A program made the position numbers and the translations under genes. A DNA stretch of 32,771 bases from Chryseosolibacter indicum (GTDB lineage: Bacteria > Bacteroidota > Bacteroidia > Cytophagales > Cyclobacteriaceae), in the NCBI RefSeq assembly GCF_018598585.1, contig NZ_JAHESD010000063.1, forward strand, positions 1-32,771. Direction: 5' to 3'. The notes beneath the pieces were generated by a model. The model was not told the origin of the DNA. It worked only from the letters and a program-made list of their open reading frames with translations, and ran no database searches. Of the stretch, positions 1 through 8,078 are shown one piece after another; position 1 is the stretch's first letter; each line of letters begins with the position of its first letter.

Positions 1-1
1 G

Positions 2-415
2 CTTAACTTCAGGGAGGCTTCTGGATATGCAAAGCATATCTTAAAAGACCCGCAAAAGAAAGCTTACTATCAGCAAAAGGCTAAAAAGTTAAAGCTTCCC
101 AACGCATACACTGCAGCACTAACGGAGTTTCTGAGGAAGGGAGAAATTAAGGAAATACAGCTTCATAAAAATAAAAACGCGAAGGGTAATACTGTACGTG
201 TTAGAGCAAGCAAGAAAGACTTTTCAGTCAGGAAAATATGGATATCCATTTACGACGCGAAGGGCACGCCTGTTCTATCTGGTGAAGCTATAAGAAAAGA
301 CAATACAGATTTTGTTTTTCATGTCGATGACCTTTCGTTTGATGGACCCATTCGAATAAAAGCATGCATAAACGACGTGTCAGTACATAAAGTTGAAAAG
401 GAAATTTGCCTGTAA
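2..415 (+). CDS. C-terminal part of an unrecognised protein, cut by the window edge
   Basis: An open frame enters from the left edge and runs 137 codons to TAA at 413-415, with ordinary codon use, so it is probably the 3' part of a real gene. The first half is Lys- and Ala-rich and probably helical (FREASGYAKHILKDPQKKAYY, then KLKLPNAYTAALTEFL). The second half alternates charged and hydrophobic residues in a way that suggests a small beta-sandwich (KDFSVRKIWISIYDAKGTPV). It faintly recalls short uncharacterised Bacteroidota proteins with a helical N-terminus and an Ig-like tail, but I cannot name a family. GTAAAAGC at 412-419 is repeated inverted at 452-459; this could form a weak hairpin after the gene. 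The start and the N-terminus lie outside the window. Confidence 0.6.
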   Translation, partial: LNFREASGYAKHILKDPQKKAYYQQKAKKLKLPNAYTAALTEFLRKGEIKEIQLHKNKNAKGNTVRVRASKKDFSVRKIWISIYDAKGTPVLSGEAIRKDNTDFVFHVDDLSFDGPIRIKACINDVSVHKVEKEICL

Positions 416-485
416 AAGCTTAAATATTGATAAGATAATGGAACATGTGAGGCTTTTACTATTTTAGCGAGCCAATCTTAACAAC

Positions 486-1493
486 ATGAAAAAACTACTA
501 ACTTTTGTCATTATTGTAACATCAACAATTTCGTGTAAAGTGACAAGTGAAGTAAAAACAACAGGCTCAATAGAAAGATTAGATCCTTCTCTTGATGCGT
601 TAGTAAGCCCTGATGCAAAAATTGAAATACTTGCAGAGGGGTATGAATGGAGCGAAGGCCCGGTGTGGGTAGAGTCTCAAAACATGCTATTGTTTTCAGA
701 TGTGCCAAAGAATACCATTTATAAATGGACTGAAAAGGAAGGTGCACAGGTTTATCTTACGCCCTCAGGATACACTGGCTCAGAACCATCGCAGAGAAAA
801 GAGCCAGGGTCGAACGGTCTTACGCTTGATCCTTCCGGCCGCCTCGTACTATGCCAACATGGCGACAGACGTGTAGCAAGAATGGATGCTTCGCTTGATG
901 CACCAAAACCAATATTTGTTACGTTAGCTGATAATTTTGAAGGAAAGAAATTAAGTAGCCCCAACGATGTAGTGTTTAAAAAGAATGGTGAGATCTTCTT
1001 TACTGATCCTCCATACGGCTTGCCTACACAAGGAGATAACGATCCTGCTAAAGAGACTCCCTTTAACGGTGTTTACAGAGTAACAACCGGCGGCGAAGTA
1101 AAACTTCTGGTAGATTCATTAACACGGCCAAATGGTATTGCTTTCACTCCTGATGAGAAAACTTTTATTGTTGCTAACTCTGACCCTGAGAAGGCAACCT
1201 GGTATGCTTTCGACCTCGAAGGAGACTCAGTAGTAAACCAACGAATTTTCTTTGATGCTACACCAGCATCTAAAGCTGGTGAGCAAGGTTTGCCAGACGG
1301 TTTTCGTATTGACAAAGAAGGAAATATGTTTGCAACCGGCCCTGGCGGTATGTGGATCTTTAACAGAGAAGGCAAAGTTATCGGTAAAATAAAATTACCT
1401 CAGCCTACTTCTAACTGTGCTTTTTCTGCTGATGAAAAAACACTGTATATAACTTCAGACATGTACTTACTTCGCATAAAACTGCGGAAGTAA
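486..1493 (+). CDS. SMP-30/gluconolactonase family lipoprotein
   Basis: A 335-residue six-bladed propeller of the SMP-30/gluconolaconase/LRE-like family, which hydrolyses sugar lactones or related esters using one divalent metal. The N-terminus is a lipoprotein signal with lipobox TISC and Cys17 as the acylated residue, so the protein is probably anchored in the periplasm or outer membrane. Likely metal and active-site residues are Glu57 (WSEGPVW), Asn160 (SSPNDVVF), Asn216 (RPNGIAF) and Asp271 (LPDGFRID). These match the Glu/Asn/Asn/Asp pattern of the family. PNDVVFKKNGEIFFTDPPYG is a typical family segment. The ATG at 486 places the signal peptide at the very N-terminus. The gene seems to stand alone, with an inverted repeat after it. 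The family is clear; the substrate is not, and lactonase activity is inferred. Confidence 0.9.
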   Translation: MKKLLTFVIIVTSTISCKVTSEVKTTGSIERLDPSLDALVSPDAKIEILAEGYEWSEGPVWVESQNMLLFSDVPKNTIYKWTEKEGAQVYLTPSGYTGSEPSQRKEPGSNGLTLDPSGRLVLCQHGDRRVARMDASLDAPKPIFVTLADNFEGKKLSSPNDVVFKKNGEIFFTDPPYGLPTQGDNDPAKETPFNGVYRVTTGGEVKLLVDSLTRPNGIAFTPDEKTFIVANSDPEKATWYAFDLEGDSVVNQRIFFDATPASKAGEQGLPDGFRIDKEGNMFATGPGGMWIFNREGKVIGKIKLPQPTSNCAFSADEKTLYITSDMYLLRIKLRK

Positions 1494-1505
1494 AAACTGA
1501 AACAT

Positions 1506-1562
1506 AAAAGCTGAAAGTAAATTAGACCATTCCATAGAAGGCCACCTTTACTTTCAGCTTTT
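1506..1562. terminator. Perfect 16-bp inverted repeat, possible terminator
   Basis: AAAAGCTGAAAGTAAA at 1506-1521 is exactly complementary to TTTACTTTCAGCTTTT at 1547-1562, across a 25-nt loop. The right arm ends in a T-run continuing TTGCTTTTC, and the left arm begins with A-rich DNA, so it could end transcription from either side. The long loop is unusual for an intrinsic terminator. ACTGAAAC just upstream echoes the arm, which fits a degenerate intergenic repeat that has formed a palindrome. Confidence 0.5.
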
Positions 1563-1600
1563 GCTTTTCTGCATTGTGCTTTCTGCTTCTTCCATCGTTT

Positions 1601-1855
1601 ATGAAAAACTTTATTGAAATTATTGGGTGGATCGGCTCCTTAGAAGTGCTCGTTGCATATGCACTTAACAGCTACCAGAAGATCAGGTCTGACTCGCCCT
1701 GGTTTTACTTTCTGAACCTTACCGGGGGCATTTGCCTGGTTATTTACACGCTTTGGAAAGAAGCATTTGCAAGTGCTTTTGTTAACATTATCTGGGTGTT
1801 AATAGCTGCTATTGCAATAGGCAAACTTTTTATTACCCAATCAGAGAAAAGATAG
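1601..1855 (+). CDS. Small membrane protein (CBU_0592-like)
   Basis: An 84-residue protein from ATG 1601 with about three hydrophobic helices (near residues 5-22, 35-52 and 58-76) separated by short polar turns (NSYQKIRSDSPWFYFLN). The pattern GWIGSLEVLVAYALNSYQKI followed by NLTGGICLVIY resembles the small uncharacterised CBU_0592-type membrane family, whose function is unknown. An in-frame TTG at 1574 would add nine residues inside the right arm of the upstream hairpin, so I prefer the ATG. The stop codon lies two bases before the start of the CDF transporter, so the two are probably co-transcribed and translationally coupled. A helper role in metal export would be guesswork. Confidence 0.75.
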   Translation: MKNFIEIIGWIGSLEVLVAYALNSYQKIRSDSPWFYFLNLTGGICLVIYTLWKEAFASAFVNIIWVLIAAIAIGKLFITQSEKR

Positions 1856-1857
1856 AG

Positions 1858-2856
1858 GTGATTGAATTGAACGCGCACGTACAAAATATTAAAATTCAGC
1901 GATGGGTTTTAGTACTATCTGTATCACTGTTATTCGCAAAGCTTGTCGCTTATTACCTTACGCATTCTGTTGCTATTCTTACTGACGCTCTGGAGGCTAT
2001 TGTTAATGTTGTAGCAGGCATTTTAGGGTTGTATAGTTTAAGATTATCAGCTAAACCAAAAGATACTGACCATCCATATGGGCATGGAAAAGTTGAGTTT
2101 CTGTCGGCTGCAACTGAAGGTTTAATGATTATTGTTGCCGGCGTATTAATCATTATCGAAGCTGTTGCGCAGTTGATTAATCCTGAGCCCTTACACAAGC
2201 TGGATATTGGTATGGCATTGATCGCCATTACAGCGATAGCCAATTATATAATGGGTACTGTTTCCATAAACACCGGGAAGAAGAACAGCTCAATGGCGCT
2301 AATTGCGAGCGGCACTCACTTGCGTACAGATACGTATTCCACCATCGGCCTATTGGCAGGCTTACTGCTCATTTACATCACCAACATTCTCTGGCTGGAT
2401 AGTGTTGTTGCCATTTTATTCAGTTTCTTTATTCTGTACACCGGATTAAGAATTATCAGAAGCTCTGTTGCCGGTATTATGGATGAAACTGATAAAGTAC
2501 TTCTTGAACAACTTGTAACCAAACTCAATGAAACAAGAAGCAAGAACTGGATTGACCTTCATAACCTGAGAATTATAAAGTATGGTAGCACATTGCACTT
2601 AGATTGTCACCTTACAGTGCCCTGGTATCTGAATGTACACGAAGCACATGACGAGGTTGAGAAGCTTGGAGATATTGTGCGTAAAAAATTTGATCATTCC
2701 ATAGAATTGTTTGTCCATTCCGATGGATGCCTGCCTACCTCCTGCCCTATTTGCATAAAGGATGATTGCCCTGTGCGATATCACAAGCATCAGCGTAGGA
2801 TTGAATGGACTGTCGAGAATATCCAGACTGATAAAAAACATCAGGTGGATACCTAA
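1858..2856 (+). CDS. Cation diffusion facilitator (CDF) family metal exporter
   Basis: A 332-residue inner-membrane CDF transporter, expected to export divalent metal (Zn, Fe, Mn or similar) in exchange for protons. It has six hydrophobic helices in roughly the first 210 residues. The family hallmark HPYGHGK occurs after TM2 (residues 72-78), TM5 carries H154xxxD158, and a cytoplasmic ferredoxin-like domain follows from about residue 212. In TM2 the usual H/D-xxx-D metal pair reads E46xxxN50 (LTDALEAIVN). The tail contains Cys291, Cys296, Cys299 and Cys304, a possible extra metal site. The start is GTG at 1858, two bases after the preceding stop and with an AGAGG-like sequence before it. Family assignment is firm; metal specificity cannot be read. 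Confidence 0.92.
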   Translation: MIELNAHVQNIKIQRWVLVLSVSLLFAKLVAYYLTHSVAILTDALEAIVNVVAGILGLYSLRLSAKPKDTDHPYGHGKVEFLSAATEGLMIIVAGVLIIIEAVAQLINPEPLHKLDIGMALIAITAIANYIMGTVSINTGKKNSSMALIASGTHLRTDTYSTIGLLAGLLLIYITNILWLDSVVAILFSFFILYTGLRIIRSSVAGIMDETDKVLLEQLVTKLNETRSKNWIDLHNLRIIKYGSTLHLDCHLTVPWYLNVHEAHDEVEKLGDIVRKKFDHSIELFVHSDGCLPTSCPICIKDDCPVRYHKHQRRIEWTVENIQTDKKHQVDT

Positions 2857-2873
2857 AAGAATAAAAAAGAGAA

Positions 2874-2891
2874 AGGAGGAACTTCCCTCCT
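2874..2891 (-). terminator. Short GC-rich hairpin between convergent genes
   Basis: AGGAGG (2874-2879) and CCTCCT (2886-2891) form a six-base stem with a six-base loop. On the minus strand it is followed by a T-rich tract (TTCTCTTTTTTATTC), so it can serve as the intrinsic terminator of the minus-strand reductase gene, whose stop codon lies in the stem. There is no T-run on the plus strand. Confidence 0.6.
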
Positions 2892-4014
2892 AACCTATCT
2901 CAATAACAACATCATCTGTAAGCGGATGGCCCACACAAGTAAGTACGTAACCTTCTGCCCTTTCAGATGCGGATAGTCCGTCTTCTTCATCAAGCTTAAC
3001 TTGCCCTGATAGAGCTTTACCCCTGCATGCAGTGCATAGCCCGCTCTGGCAAGAATAAGGAAGATCGATACCTTGATCTAATGCAGTTTCAAGTATTGAT
3101 TTGTTAGGCGGAACAAGTACTTTATATTCCTCGCCATCATAACGAATGGTAACTTCCCTTTCTTTTAAAGGACCACCCGCTACTATAGGTTCTTCTTTTT
3201 TATCTATTGTTCCCTGTACAAAGCTTTCTTTGAATATCTTATCTTTAGGAATATGACGAAGCTCAAGTAATGATTCTACATTCTTCATCATCCCTTCGGG
3301 CCCACACATCAGGTAAGTTGTATTTGCAATGCCCCAATCAGGAACACGCTCAAACAACCTGGTAAGCATCTCGTGGTTCAGAAGTCCTGAGTAGCCTTGC
3401 CAGTTCATAGGCGCTGTATCAAGGGCATGGATCACATGAAGCCTTCCTTCATATTTTGTTTCCCACTTATCGAGCTCATTCTTAAAAATGATACTATCTA
3501 TATCGCGGTTGCAATACATAAGAGAGACAATGCTTTCCGGCTCCTGCGAAAGGATACTCTTGATTATCGACATCATGGGAGTAATACCAGAGCCACCTGC
3601 GAACATAATGATATGGCGCTTACGGTCTTTGTTGTACTCGGTGGTAAACTGGCCCATTGGCTCCATGATCTTCACCTTATTTCCCTTCTTCAGGTTATCA
3701 GGCAACCAGTTAGACATCAACCCTTTTTCAACACGCTTAACTGTAACAGCCAGGTCAGCATCAGTAAACGGCGAGGTGCAAAGCGAATAGGCTCTTCTTA
3801 CTTCCTTTCCGCCTACATTGATGATAAGCGTTAAAAACTGGCCAGGCTTATAATTTATCTTAGAACCAGCTGGTTGTTCAAATACAATGGTAATAGCATC
3901 TTTGGTTTCCTGGATTACGTCTTTAACCGTCAGGTCGTAATATTTAGGTCCGCTACTGTGCGATTCTTCCTTTTTTTCTTTTTTCTCCGATTTCTTAAAG
4001 AAGCCAAAAGCCAT
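2890..4014 (-). CDS. Flavin and 2Fe-2S oxidoreductase, PaaE-like electron transfer reductase
   Basis: A 374-residue ferredoxin-NADP reductase-type protein with a C-terminal plant-type ferredoxin domain. An FAD-binding barrel (about residues 25-125) contains the flavin motif RAYSLC (74-79). The NAD(P)-binding domain follows, with GGSGITP (140-146) and CGPEGM (237-242). The ferredoxin domain (about 285-374) has Cys322, Cys327, Cys330 and Cys360 in C-x4-C-x2-C-x29-C spacing. This is the domain order of PaaE, the reductase of phenylacetyl-CoA epoxidase, and of related oxygenase reductases. No oxygenase or paa genes are nearby, so the partner is unknown and the gene should not be named paaE. The first 20 residues are a Lys/Glu-rich soluble extension. 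It appears to be a single-gene unit transcribed away from purB. Confidence 0.9.
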   Translation of the reverse strand: MAFGFFKKSEKKEKKEESHSSGPKYYDLTVKDVIQETKDAITIVFEQPAGSKINYKPGQFLTLIINVGGKEVRRAYSLCTSPFTDADLAVTVKRVEKGLMSNWLPDNLKKGNKVKIMEPMGQFTTEYNKDRKRHIIMFAGGSGITPMMSIIKSILSQEPESIVSLMYCNRDIDSIIFKNELDKWETKYEGRLHVIHALDTAPMNWQGYSGLLNHEMLTRLFERVPDWGIANTTYLMCGPEGMMKNVESLLELRHIPKDKIFKESFVQGTIDKKEEPIVAGGPLKEREVTIRYDGEEYKVLVPPNKSILETALDQGIDLPYSCQSGLCTACRGKALSGQVKLDEEDGLSASERAEGYVLTCVGHPLTDDVVIEIG

Positions 4015-4033
4015 ATCTGATTATTTATCTTTT

Positions 4034-4074
4034 CAAAGTTCAAGTTTAAAGCGTAAACGCTAAAGTTCAAAGTT
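4034..4074. repeat. Degenerate intergenic repeat of CAAAGTT/AAAGTTCAA units
   Basis: CAAAGTTCAA (4034-4043) and AAAGTTCAAAGTT (4062-4074) flank a short palindrome AGCGTAAACGCT (4050-4061). The stretch lies just upstream of the minus-strand reductase gene, in the roughly 220-bp divergent region before purB. It belongs to a class of short-period low-complexity repeat seen in several gaps of this window. No clear promoter match is visible here. Confidence 0.45.
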
Positions 4075-4234
4075 AATTAGCCAAAGCAGGCTTTTACCAT
4101 TATTTCTTACGCTTTATCTATCTAAACAAGGTTTTCCCAAATTAAATGACTGTAGCTTAGGATCTTTCAAGGAAGAGATAAAAGTTTGGTCAATGTCAGG
4201 AATGCCATTAATTTTACACTTTAACATCTGAGCT

Positions 4235-5572
4235 GTGCAATTAAATACGCTGAATGCAATATCGCCTGTAGATGGCCGGTATTTTGAATCTGTAAAACAT
4301 CTTTCTCACTATTTCTCAGAATTCGGGCTTATTCGCTATAGAGTTCAGGTAGAAGTTGAGTACATCTTGTCTTTATCAGCCGTTTTACCGGAGCTTACTG
4401 ATTTTCCTGCCCATCAGATTGGTGAGGTTAGAAAGATATACAAGCAATTTTCTGAAAACGACGCAAGAGAGGTTAAAGAGATTGAAAAGACCACTAACCA
4501 CGATGTAAAGGCCGTTGAATACTTCCTAAAGAAAAGATTTGAAGCCATGAACATGGGCTTTCTTAAAGAATTTATTCATTTCGGTCTTACTTCTCAGGAT
4601 ATCAACAATACTGCAATTCCTTTATCCATTAAGGACTTTGTTCAGAAAGAATATCTCAGCACGGTTGAAGAGCTTATTAAGGCAATGAACCTTTATTCGA
4701 AGGAATGGAAAGATGTTACCATGCTTGCACGTACACATGGGCAACCTGCGTCTCCTACCAAGCTCGGCAAAGAAATCGCTGTTTTTTCAGCGCGGCTCGA
4801 AAAGCAACTGAACTTACTGAAAACAATTCCTTACTCAGCTAAATTTGGTGGAGCAACAGGAAACTTTAATGCACATCATGTTGCCTATCCGGAAGTAGAC
4901 TGGCATAAATTCGGAGATGAATTCTGCCAGCACCTCGGGTTGTCTCGCAGCTTTCCTACAACACAAATAGAACATTACGATAACCTGGCTGCCCTGTTCG
5001 ACAACCTGAAGCGCATCAATACTATATTGGTAGACTTCAGTCGCGATGTTTGGCAATACATTGCCATGAATTACTTTAAACAACGAATTAAGGAAGGAGA
5101 AGTTGGTTCATCCGCAATGCCACACAAAGTAAATCCGATTGACTTTGAAAATGCTGAAGGAAACCTGGGATATGCTAACGCGATATTTGAACACCTCTCG
5201 TCTAAATTACCTGTATCCCGTCTGCAACGCGATCTTACAGATTCTACAGTACTAAGAAATATCGGTGTGCCATTAGCTCATACAATTATTTCATTTAAAT
5301 CTTTATCACGAGGGCTCAGTAAAATTGAATTAAACAAAGCAGCCATTGATACAGACCTTGAAGATAACTGGGCAGTGGTAGCAGAAGCCATTCAAACGAT
5401 TTTAAGAAAAGAAGGATATCCAAATCCTTATGAGGCTTTAAAGGCACTCACGCGGAAGAATGAGAAAATTACCCAGCAAACAATTAGTGAATTTATAGAT
5501 ACATTGAATGTAAAGGATAACCTGAAGAAACGTTTAAAAGAAATTACTCCTTTCAATTACGCAGGGGTATAA
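4235..5572 (+). CDS. purB: Adenylosuccinate lyase
   Basis: A 445-residue enzyme of the fumarase/aspartase superfamily. It cleaves SAICAR to AICAR plus fumarate and adenylosuccinate to AMP plus fumarate in purine synthesis. The N-terminal ISPVDGRY (9-16) and the length match the E. coli-type PurB. Visible active-site segments are TTNHDVKAVEY (around His89), TSQD (119-122), RTHGQPASPTK with His168, and the signature GSSAMPHKVNP (291-301) with the catalytic-loop serine. The start is GTG at 4235; an in-frame TGA lies two codons upstream, so no earlier start is possible. A small membrane-protein gene follows after six bases and may be co-transcribed. Nothing is truncated or missing. Confidence 0.97.
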   Translation: MQLNTLNAISPVDGRYFESVKHLSHYFSEFGLIRYRVQVEVEYILSLSAVLPELTDFPAHQIGEVRKIYKQFSENDAREVKEIEKTTNHDVKAVEYFLKKRFEAMNMGFLKEFIHFGLTSQDINNTAIPLSIKDFVQKEYLSTVEELIKAMNLYSKEWKDVTMLARTHGQPASPTKLGKEIAVFSARLEKQLNLLKTIPYSAKFGGATGNFNAHHVAYPEVDWHKFGDEFCQHLGLSRSFPTTQIEHYDNLAALFDNLKRINTILVDFSRDVWQYIAMNYFKQRIKEGEVGSSAMPHKVNPIDFENAEGNLGYANAIFEHLSSKLPVSRLQRDLTDSTVLRNIGVPLAHTIISFKSLSRGLSKIELNKAAIDTDLEDNWAVVAEAIQTILRKEGYPNPYEALKALTRKNEKITQQTISEFIDTLNVKDNLKKRLKEITPFNYAGV

Positions 5573-5578
5573 CATTTT

Positions 5579-5836
5579 ATGATCTTTCTCCAAAATCAAT
5601 TATCGGGTTTAATGGTATCAGGTCTTATTGCAGGTTCGGTAGGTGCAGTCGGCACTTTTATATTTTTACATCTGTACATGACCAAAACAAGATTTTATCT
5701 TGAAGTATACAGGAATTTTATACCGGTAAAGAAATTCCTGTATTACGTCTTTTTCTTCTCTGTAAGTCTATTTCTTGCTTTCCTGGCTTTCTACCTCATT
5801 GCTTCTGTATTTGGCCTTATTGATGGAAGATTTTAA
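5579..5836 (+). CDS. Small two-helix membrane protein of unknown function
   Basis: An 85-residue protein with hydrophobic helices at about residues 10-33 (Gly/Ala-rich, GLIAGSVGAVGTFIFLHLY) and 53-80 (Phe/Leu-rich), joined by a basic and aromatic stretch (MTKTRFYLEVYRNFIPVKKF). I do not recognise a family. It begins six bases after the purB stop and is probably read through from purB. It ends three bases before the stop of the convergent beta-lactamase gene, which leaves no room for a terminator between them. The frame is open from ATG to stop with typical codon use, so it is probably real. Confidence 0.65.
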   Translation: MIFLQNQLSGLMVSGLIAGSVGAVGTFIFLHLYMTKTRFYLEVYRNFIPVKKFLYYVFFFSVSLFLAFLAFYLIASVFGLIDGRF

Positions 5837-5839
5837 TTA

Positions 5840-6739
5840 TTATTCCTGATTCTTCCGGGTGAAATAATCATAAGCAGCTTTAGATATCCGTGCTATAGTT
5901 CGCTCGTTCACCTCGGGCTCTTCGGTAGAGTCTTTTATTAAAACAGCAATTATTAACTGGCTATTATCAGGAAGCATAATAACTCCAATGTCATTGGTTG
6001 CAGCGGTCTTCCCTTCTTCATCGCGCCCTGATGTTCCTGTTCGATGAGCAACAACTGTATTACGAGGCAACAAACCTTTTATTCGCTTGGCGCCAGTAAC
6101 CGATCCGGTCATTGCCTTCCAGAGAAAGTCTCTGCTCTCTTTAGAGAGAACAGGTGTGTTAAAACACTTATGCAACAACTCCACGAGAGCGCCTGGGGTA
6201 CTCCAGTTCTTATATTGTATTTCAGGGTCCTGGTGCATCTCTGCTTCCGTTGCTACAATGGATACATCATATACTCCCAGTAGTTTGATATACTCTTCAA
6301 CAACCTTTGGTCCACCTACCAATTTGAACAAGATGTCACACCCATTATTATCACTCTGTGAGATGGTATAAGCAAGTAACTCTGCTATTGTTAATGAGAC
6401 ACCTCCATTGGGATACTTCTTTGCCATGGGGCTCCATGTATCTGGTATATAATCATCTTTACTGATCTGCACCTTCTGCTTTAATGACAATTTCTTTTGG
6501 TCTACCTGCCTTAGTACCGTCATTGCCAGGTGAAACTTAAACACACTCTGCATGGGGTAGCGGTCTCCCGGATGAATGCGCAAAACTTCATTCGCTTTAA
6601 CATGTGATATAGCAACTCCTACCCTGGCATCAAGCGTATCGAGCATTTCGTTTATTTCTTTCTCAAGGTTGTATACCTGTGCATGAACCTGCAATGAAAA
6701 AAGGAGAAGAACCAGGGAGAGAAGTTTTGATGTAGTCAT
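5840..6739 (-). CDS. Class A beta-lactamase, subclass A2 (PER/CfxA-like)
   Basis: A 299-residue serine beta-lactamase expected to hydrolyse beta-lactams in the periplasm. A signal peptide covers about residues 1-20 (cleavage near VHA-QVY). Catalytic motifs are S65-V-F-K68 (S70xxK73 in standard numbering), S129-D-N131 (S130DN), an omega-loop region TEAEMH (164-169) with Glu165 as the probable Glu166 equivalent, and H232-R-T-G235 in place of the usual KTG. The omega-loop pattern EAEMHxDxxxQYxNW and the stretch TAATNDxGVIMLPD match PER-type enzymes, the Bacteroidota-associated A2 branch. No mobile element, resistance cassette or regulator is adjacent, so it looks like a resident chromosomal enzyme. 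Spectrum and expression cannot be judged. The HRTG motif is discussed separately. Confidence 0.92.
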   Translation of the reverse strand: MTTSKLLSLVLLLFSLQVHAQVYNLEKEINEMLDTLDARVGVAISHVKANEVLRIHPGDRYPMQSVFKFHLAMTVLRQVDQKKLSLKQKVQISKDDYIPDTWSPMAKKYPNGGVSLTIAELLAYTISQSDNNGCDILFKLVGGPKVVEEYIKLLGVYDVSIVATEAEMHQDPEIQYKNWSTPGALVELLHKCFNTPVLSKESRDFLWKAMTGSVTGAKRIKGLLPRNTVVAHRTGTSGRDEEGKTAATNDIGVIMLPDNSQLIIAVLIKDSTEEPEVNERTIARISKAAYDYFTRKNQE

Positions 6740-6765
6740 TACTAAAATGTGTTTGATGAATATAA

Positions 6766-6798
6766 ATAAAAATGCCGGCGTATTATTACACCGGCATT
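6766..6798 (-). terminator. Intrinsic terminator of the secreted-protein gene
   Basis: AATGCCGG (6771-6778) and CCGGCATT (6791-6798) form an eight-base stem with a 12-base loop. On the minus strand it runs straight into TTTTTATTTATA, the expected U-tract. It lies 24 bases past the stop of the minus-strand gene at 6823-7998 and separates the sigma-factor operon from the beta-lactamase. Confidence 0.75.
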
Positions 6799-6822
6799 CG
6801 GAATATCTTACTCTTTACTGAT

Positions 6823-7998
6823 TTATTGATTAGCGCCTTTCTTTACGCTAAACTTATTAAGGGCGCTTCCCTTCTCAATCTTTCCTGCTCCAAAGTCTTT
6901 CAATACACTGCTCTTTACAGAAACTTCAAGTGTTGAAGGAATGCCGCATCCCTTGCATTTGGTGAGCGTAACATTAAACACTACGAGTTCATCATCTTTA
7001 AGGCTTTTAATTGTTCGACCATACTCGAGAATATTCTCTTTAAGCTCCTGCTCAAACTTTGGATATACTTCTGTTATCTTCTTGTCGCGCGTTGCCTGAT
7101 CAACATCATTAAGAGCAACAGTGGGCATGCTGAAGCGGTTTCTGTCATTGCGGTACGCGCTGTAAACCTGCATATAGTAAACGACGCCGTAGTCTTTAAG
7201 AACTTCGTAGTAGATATCGTTTTCAGTAAAATATGTCTTTGAAAGATCAGGGCTATATAACCTGTTTATAATGCTGGTTAATAATTCAAGATCGGGTTGT
7301 TTTGTATTTACTGACTCTGTGTTCACTACAGTAATTTTTGACAACGCCTGTTCACGTGAGATCTTACCTTGTTTGAAAGCCTGTATATCAGACTTTGAAC
7401 CTTCAACTGACAGATGCGTGCGTTTACTGTTACTCAGATACCACCCACGATTATGATCACCTCTATTGGTGACTACGATCTTTTCGTTTGCACCAAGCTG
7501 GCTGATAAAATCGCCATAGTCAATAATAAAATCTTTCGCAGCTTTAATCAGTTTCTGATTATACTCACTTTTTACGCTATCTGCATTAAGTTGCTTTTTT
7601 TCTTTGGTCTTGTTCTTCAGTTTATAAGCGCTCTCATCATCCGATTGGTTATCTTCATCATCGCCATCATCTCTTGTTGTTACAGTATACGAGTAACCAT
7701 CTCTTCTATCCCAGTTGAAGGCAGTCTCAGCTTCACCGATAGAAATTACAAAGGGGGCAGCAAAGTCCGGAGGTAATTTAAATGTTACACCATAACCAGG
7801 CAGGTACGATCCTTTGATATCCATACCAAAAAAGCCTCGTTGTTGATTTACCTCCTGTTTTATTAATGTCTGAAGAACATTTTCAGCTACTTCAATATCA
7901 CGCTTCATGCGCTCCTCATCAATTTTCTGAGCAAAAGTGTTTGTTACCTGCATTACTGCCATTAAGCAAACACCAATCAAAGTCCTTATCGTTTTCAT
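6823..7998 (-). CDS. Secreted protein of unknown function in the first ECF operon
   Basis: A 391-residue protein with a Sec signal peptide (residues 1-23, ending NTFAQ), so it is exported to the periplasm. I do not recognise a named domain. The middle contains an acidic, Lys-rich low-complexity stretch (about residues 108-140, DDGDDEDNQSDDES) that could be a flexible linker. The C-terminal part has a single CxxC pair (Cys348, Cys351 in KCKGCGIP), either a redox pair or a small metal site. It lies 80 bp downstream of the anti-sigma-like gene on the same strand and ends at an intrinsic terminator, so it is probably the last gene of that operon and an output of its ECF sigma factor. That role is inferred from position only. 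Confidence 0.75.
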   Translation of the reverse strand: MKTIRTLIGVCLMAVMQVTNTFAQKIDEERMKRDIEVAENVLQTLIKQEVNQQRGFFGMDIKGSYLPGYGVTFKLPPDFAAPFVISIGEAETAFNWDRRDGYSYTVTTRDDGDDEDNQSDDESAYKLKNKTKEKKQLNADSVKSEYNQKLIKAAKDFIIDYGDFISQLGANEKIVVTNRGDHNRGWYLSNSKRTHLSVEGSKSDIQAFKQGKISREQALSKITVVNTESVNTKQPDLELLTSIINRLYSPDLSKTYFTENDIYYEVLKDYGVVYYMQVYSAYRNDRNRFSMPTVALNDVDQATRDKKITEVYPKFEQELKENILEYGRTIKSLKDDELVVFNVTLTKCKGCGIPSTLEVSVKSSVLKDFGAGKIEKGSALNKFSVKKGANQ

Positions 7999-8078
7999 AT
8001 TCTTTTGTCTCTTTATTTTACAATCATTCTGAAACGCTTACCAGCTTACTGCAGTCTCGCCTATTGCGTTTATTGTTA

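Noticed and set aside
460-467. TATTTTAG as the -7 element of the gluconolactonase-like gene
   Set aside because: One mismatch in the conserved TTTG part and no TTG at the -33 distance.
3397-3834. Plus-strand open frame of 145 codons inside the reductase gene
   Set aside because: It is the antisense shadow of a clear reductase with all FAD, NAD and 2Fe-2S motifs.
7414-7776. Plus-strand open frame of 120 codons opposite the secreted protein
   Set aside because: Ile/Phe-rich translation is a by-product of the antisense Asp/Lys/Asn-rich coding strand; no start context.
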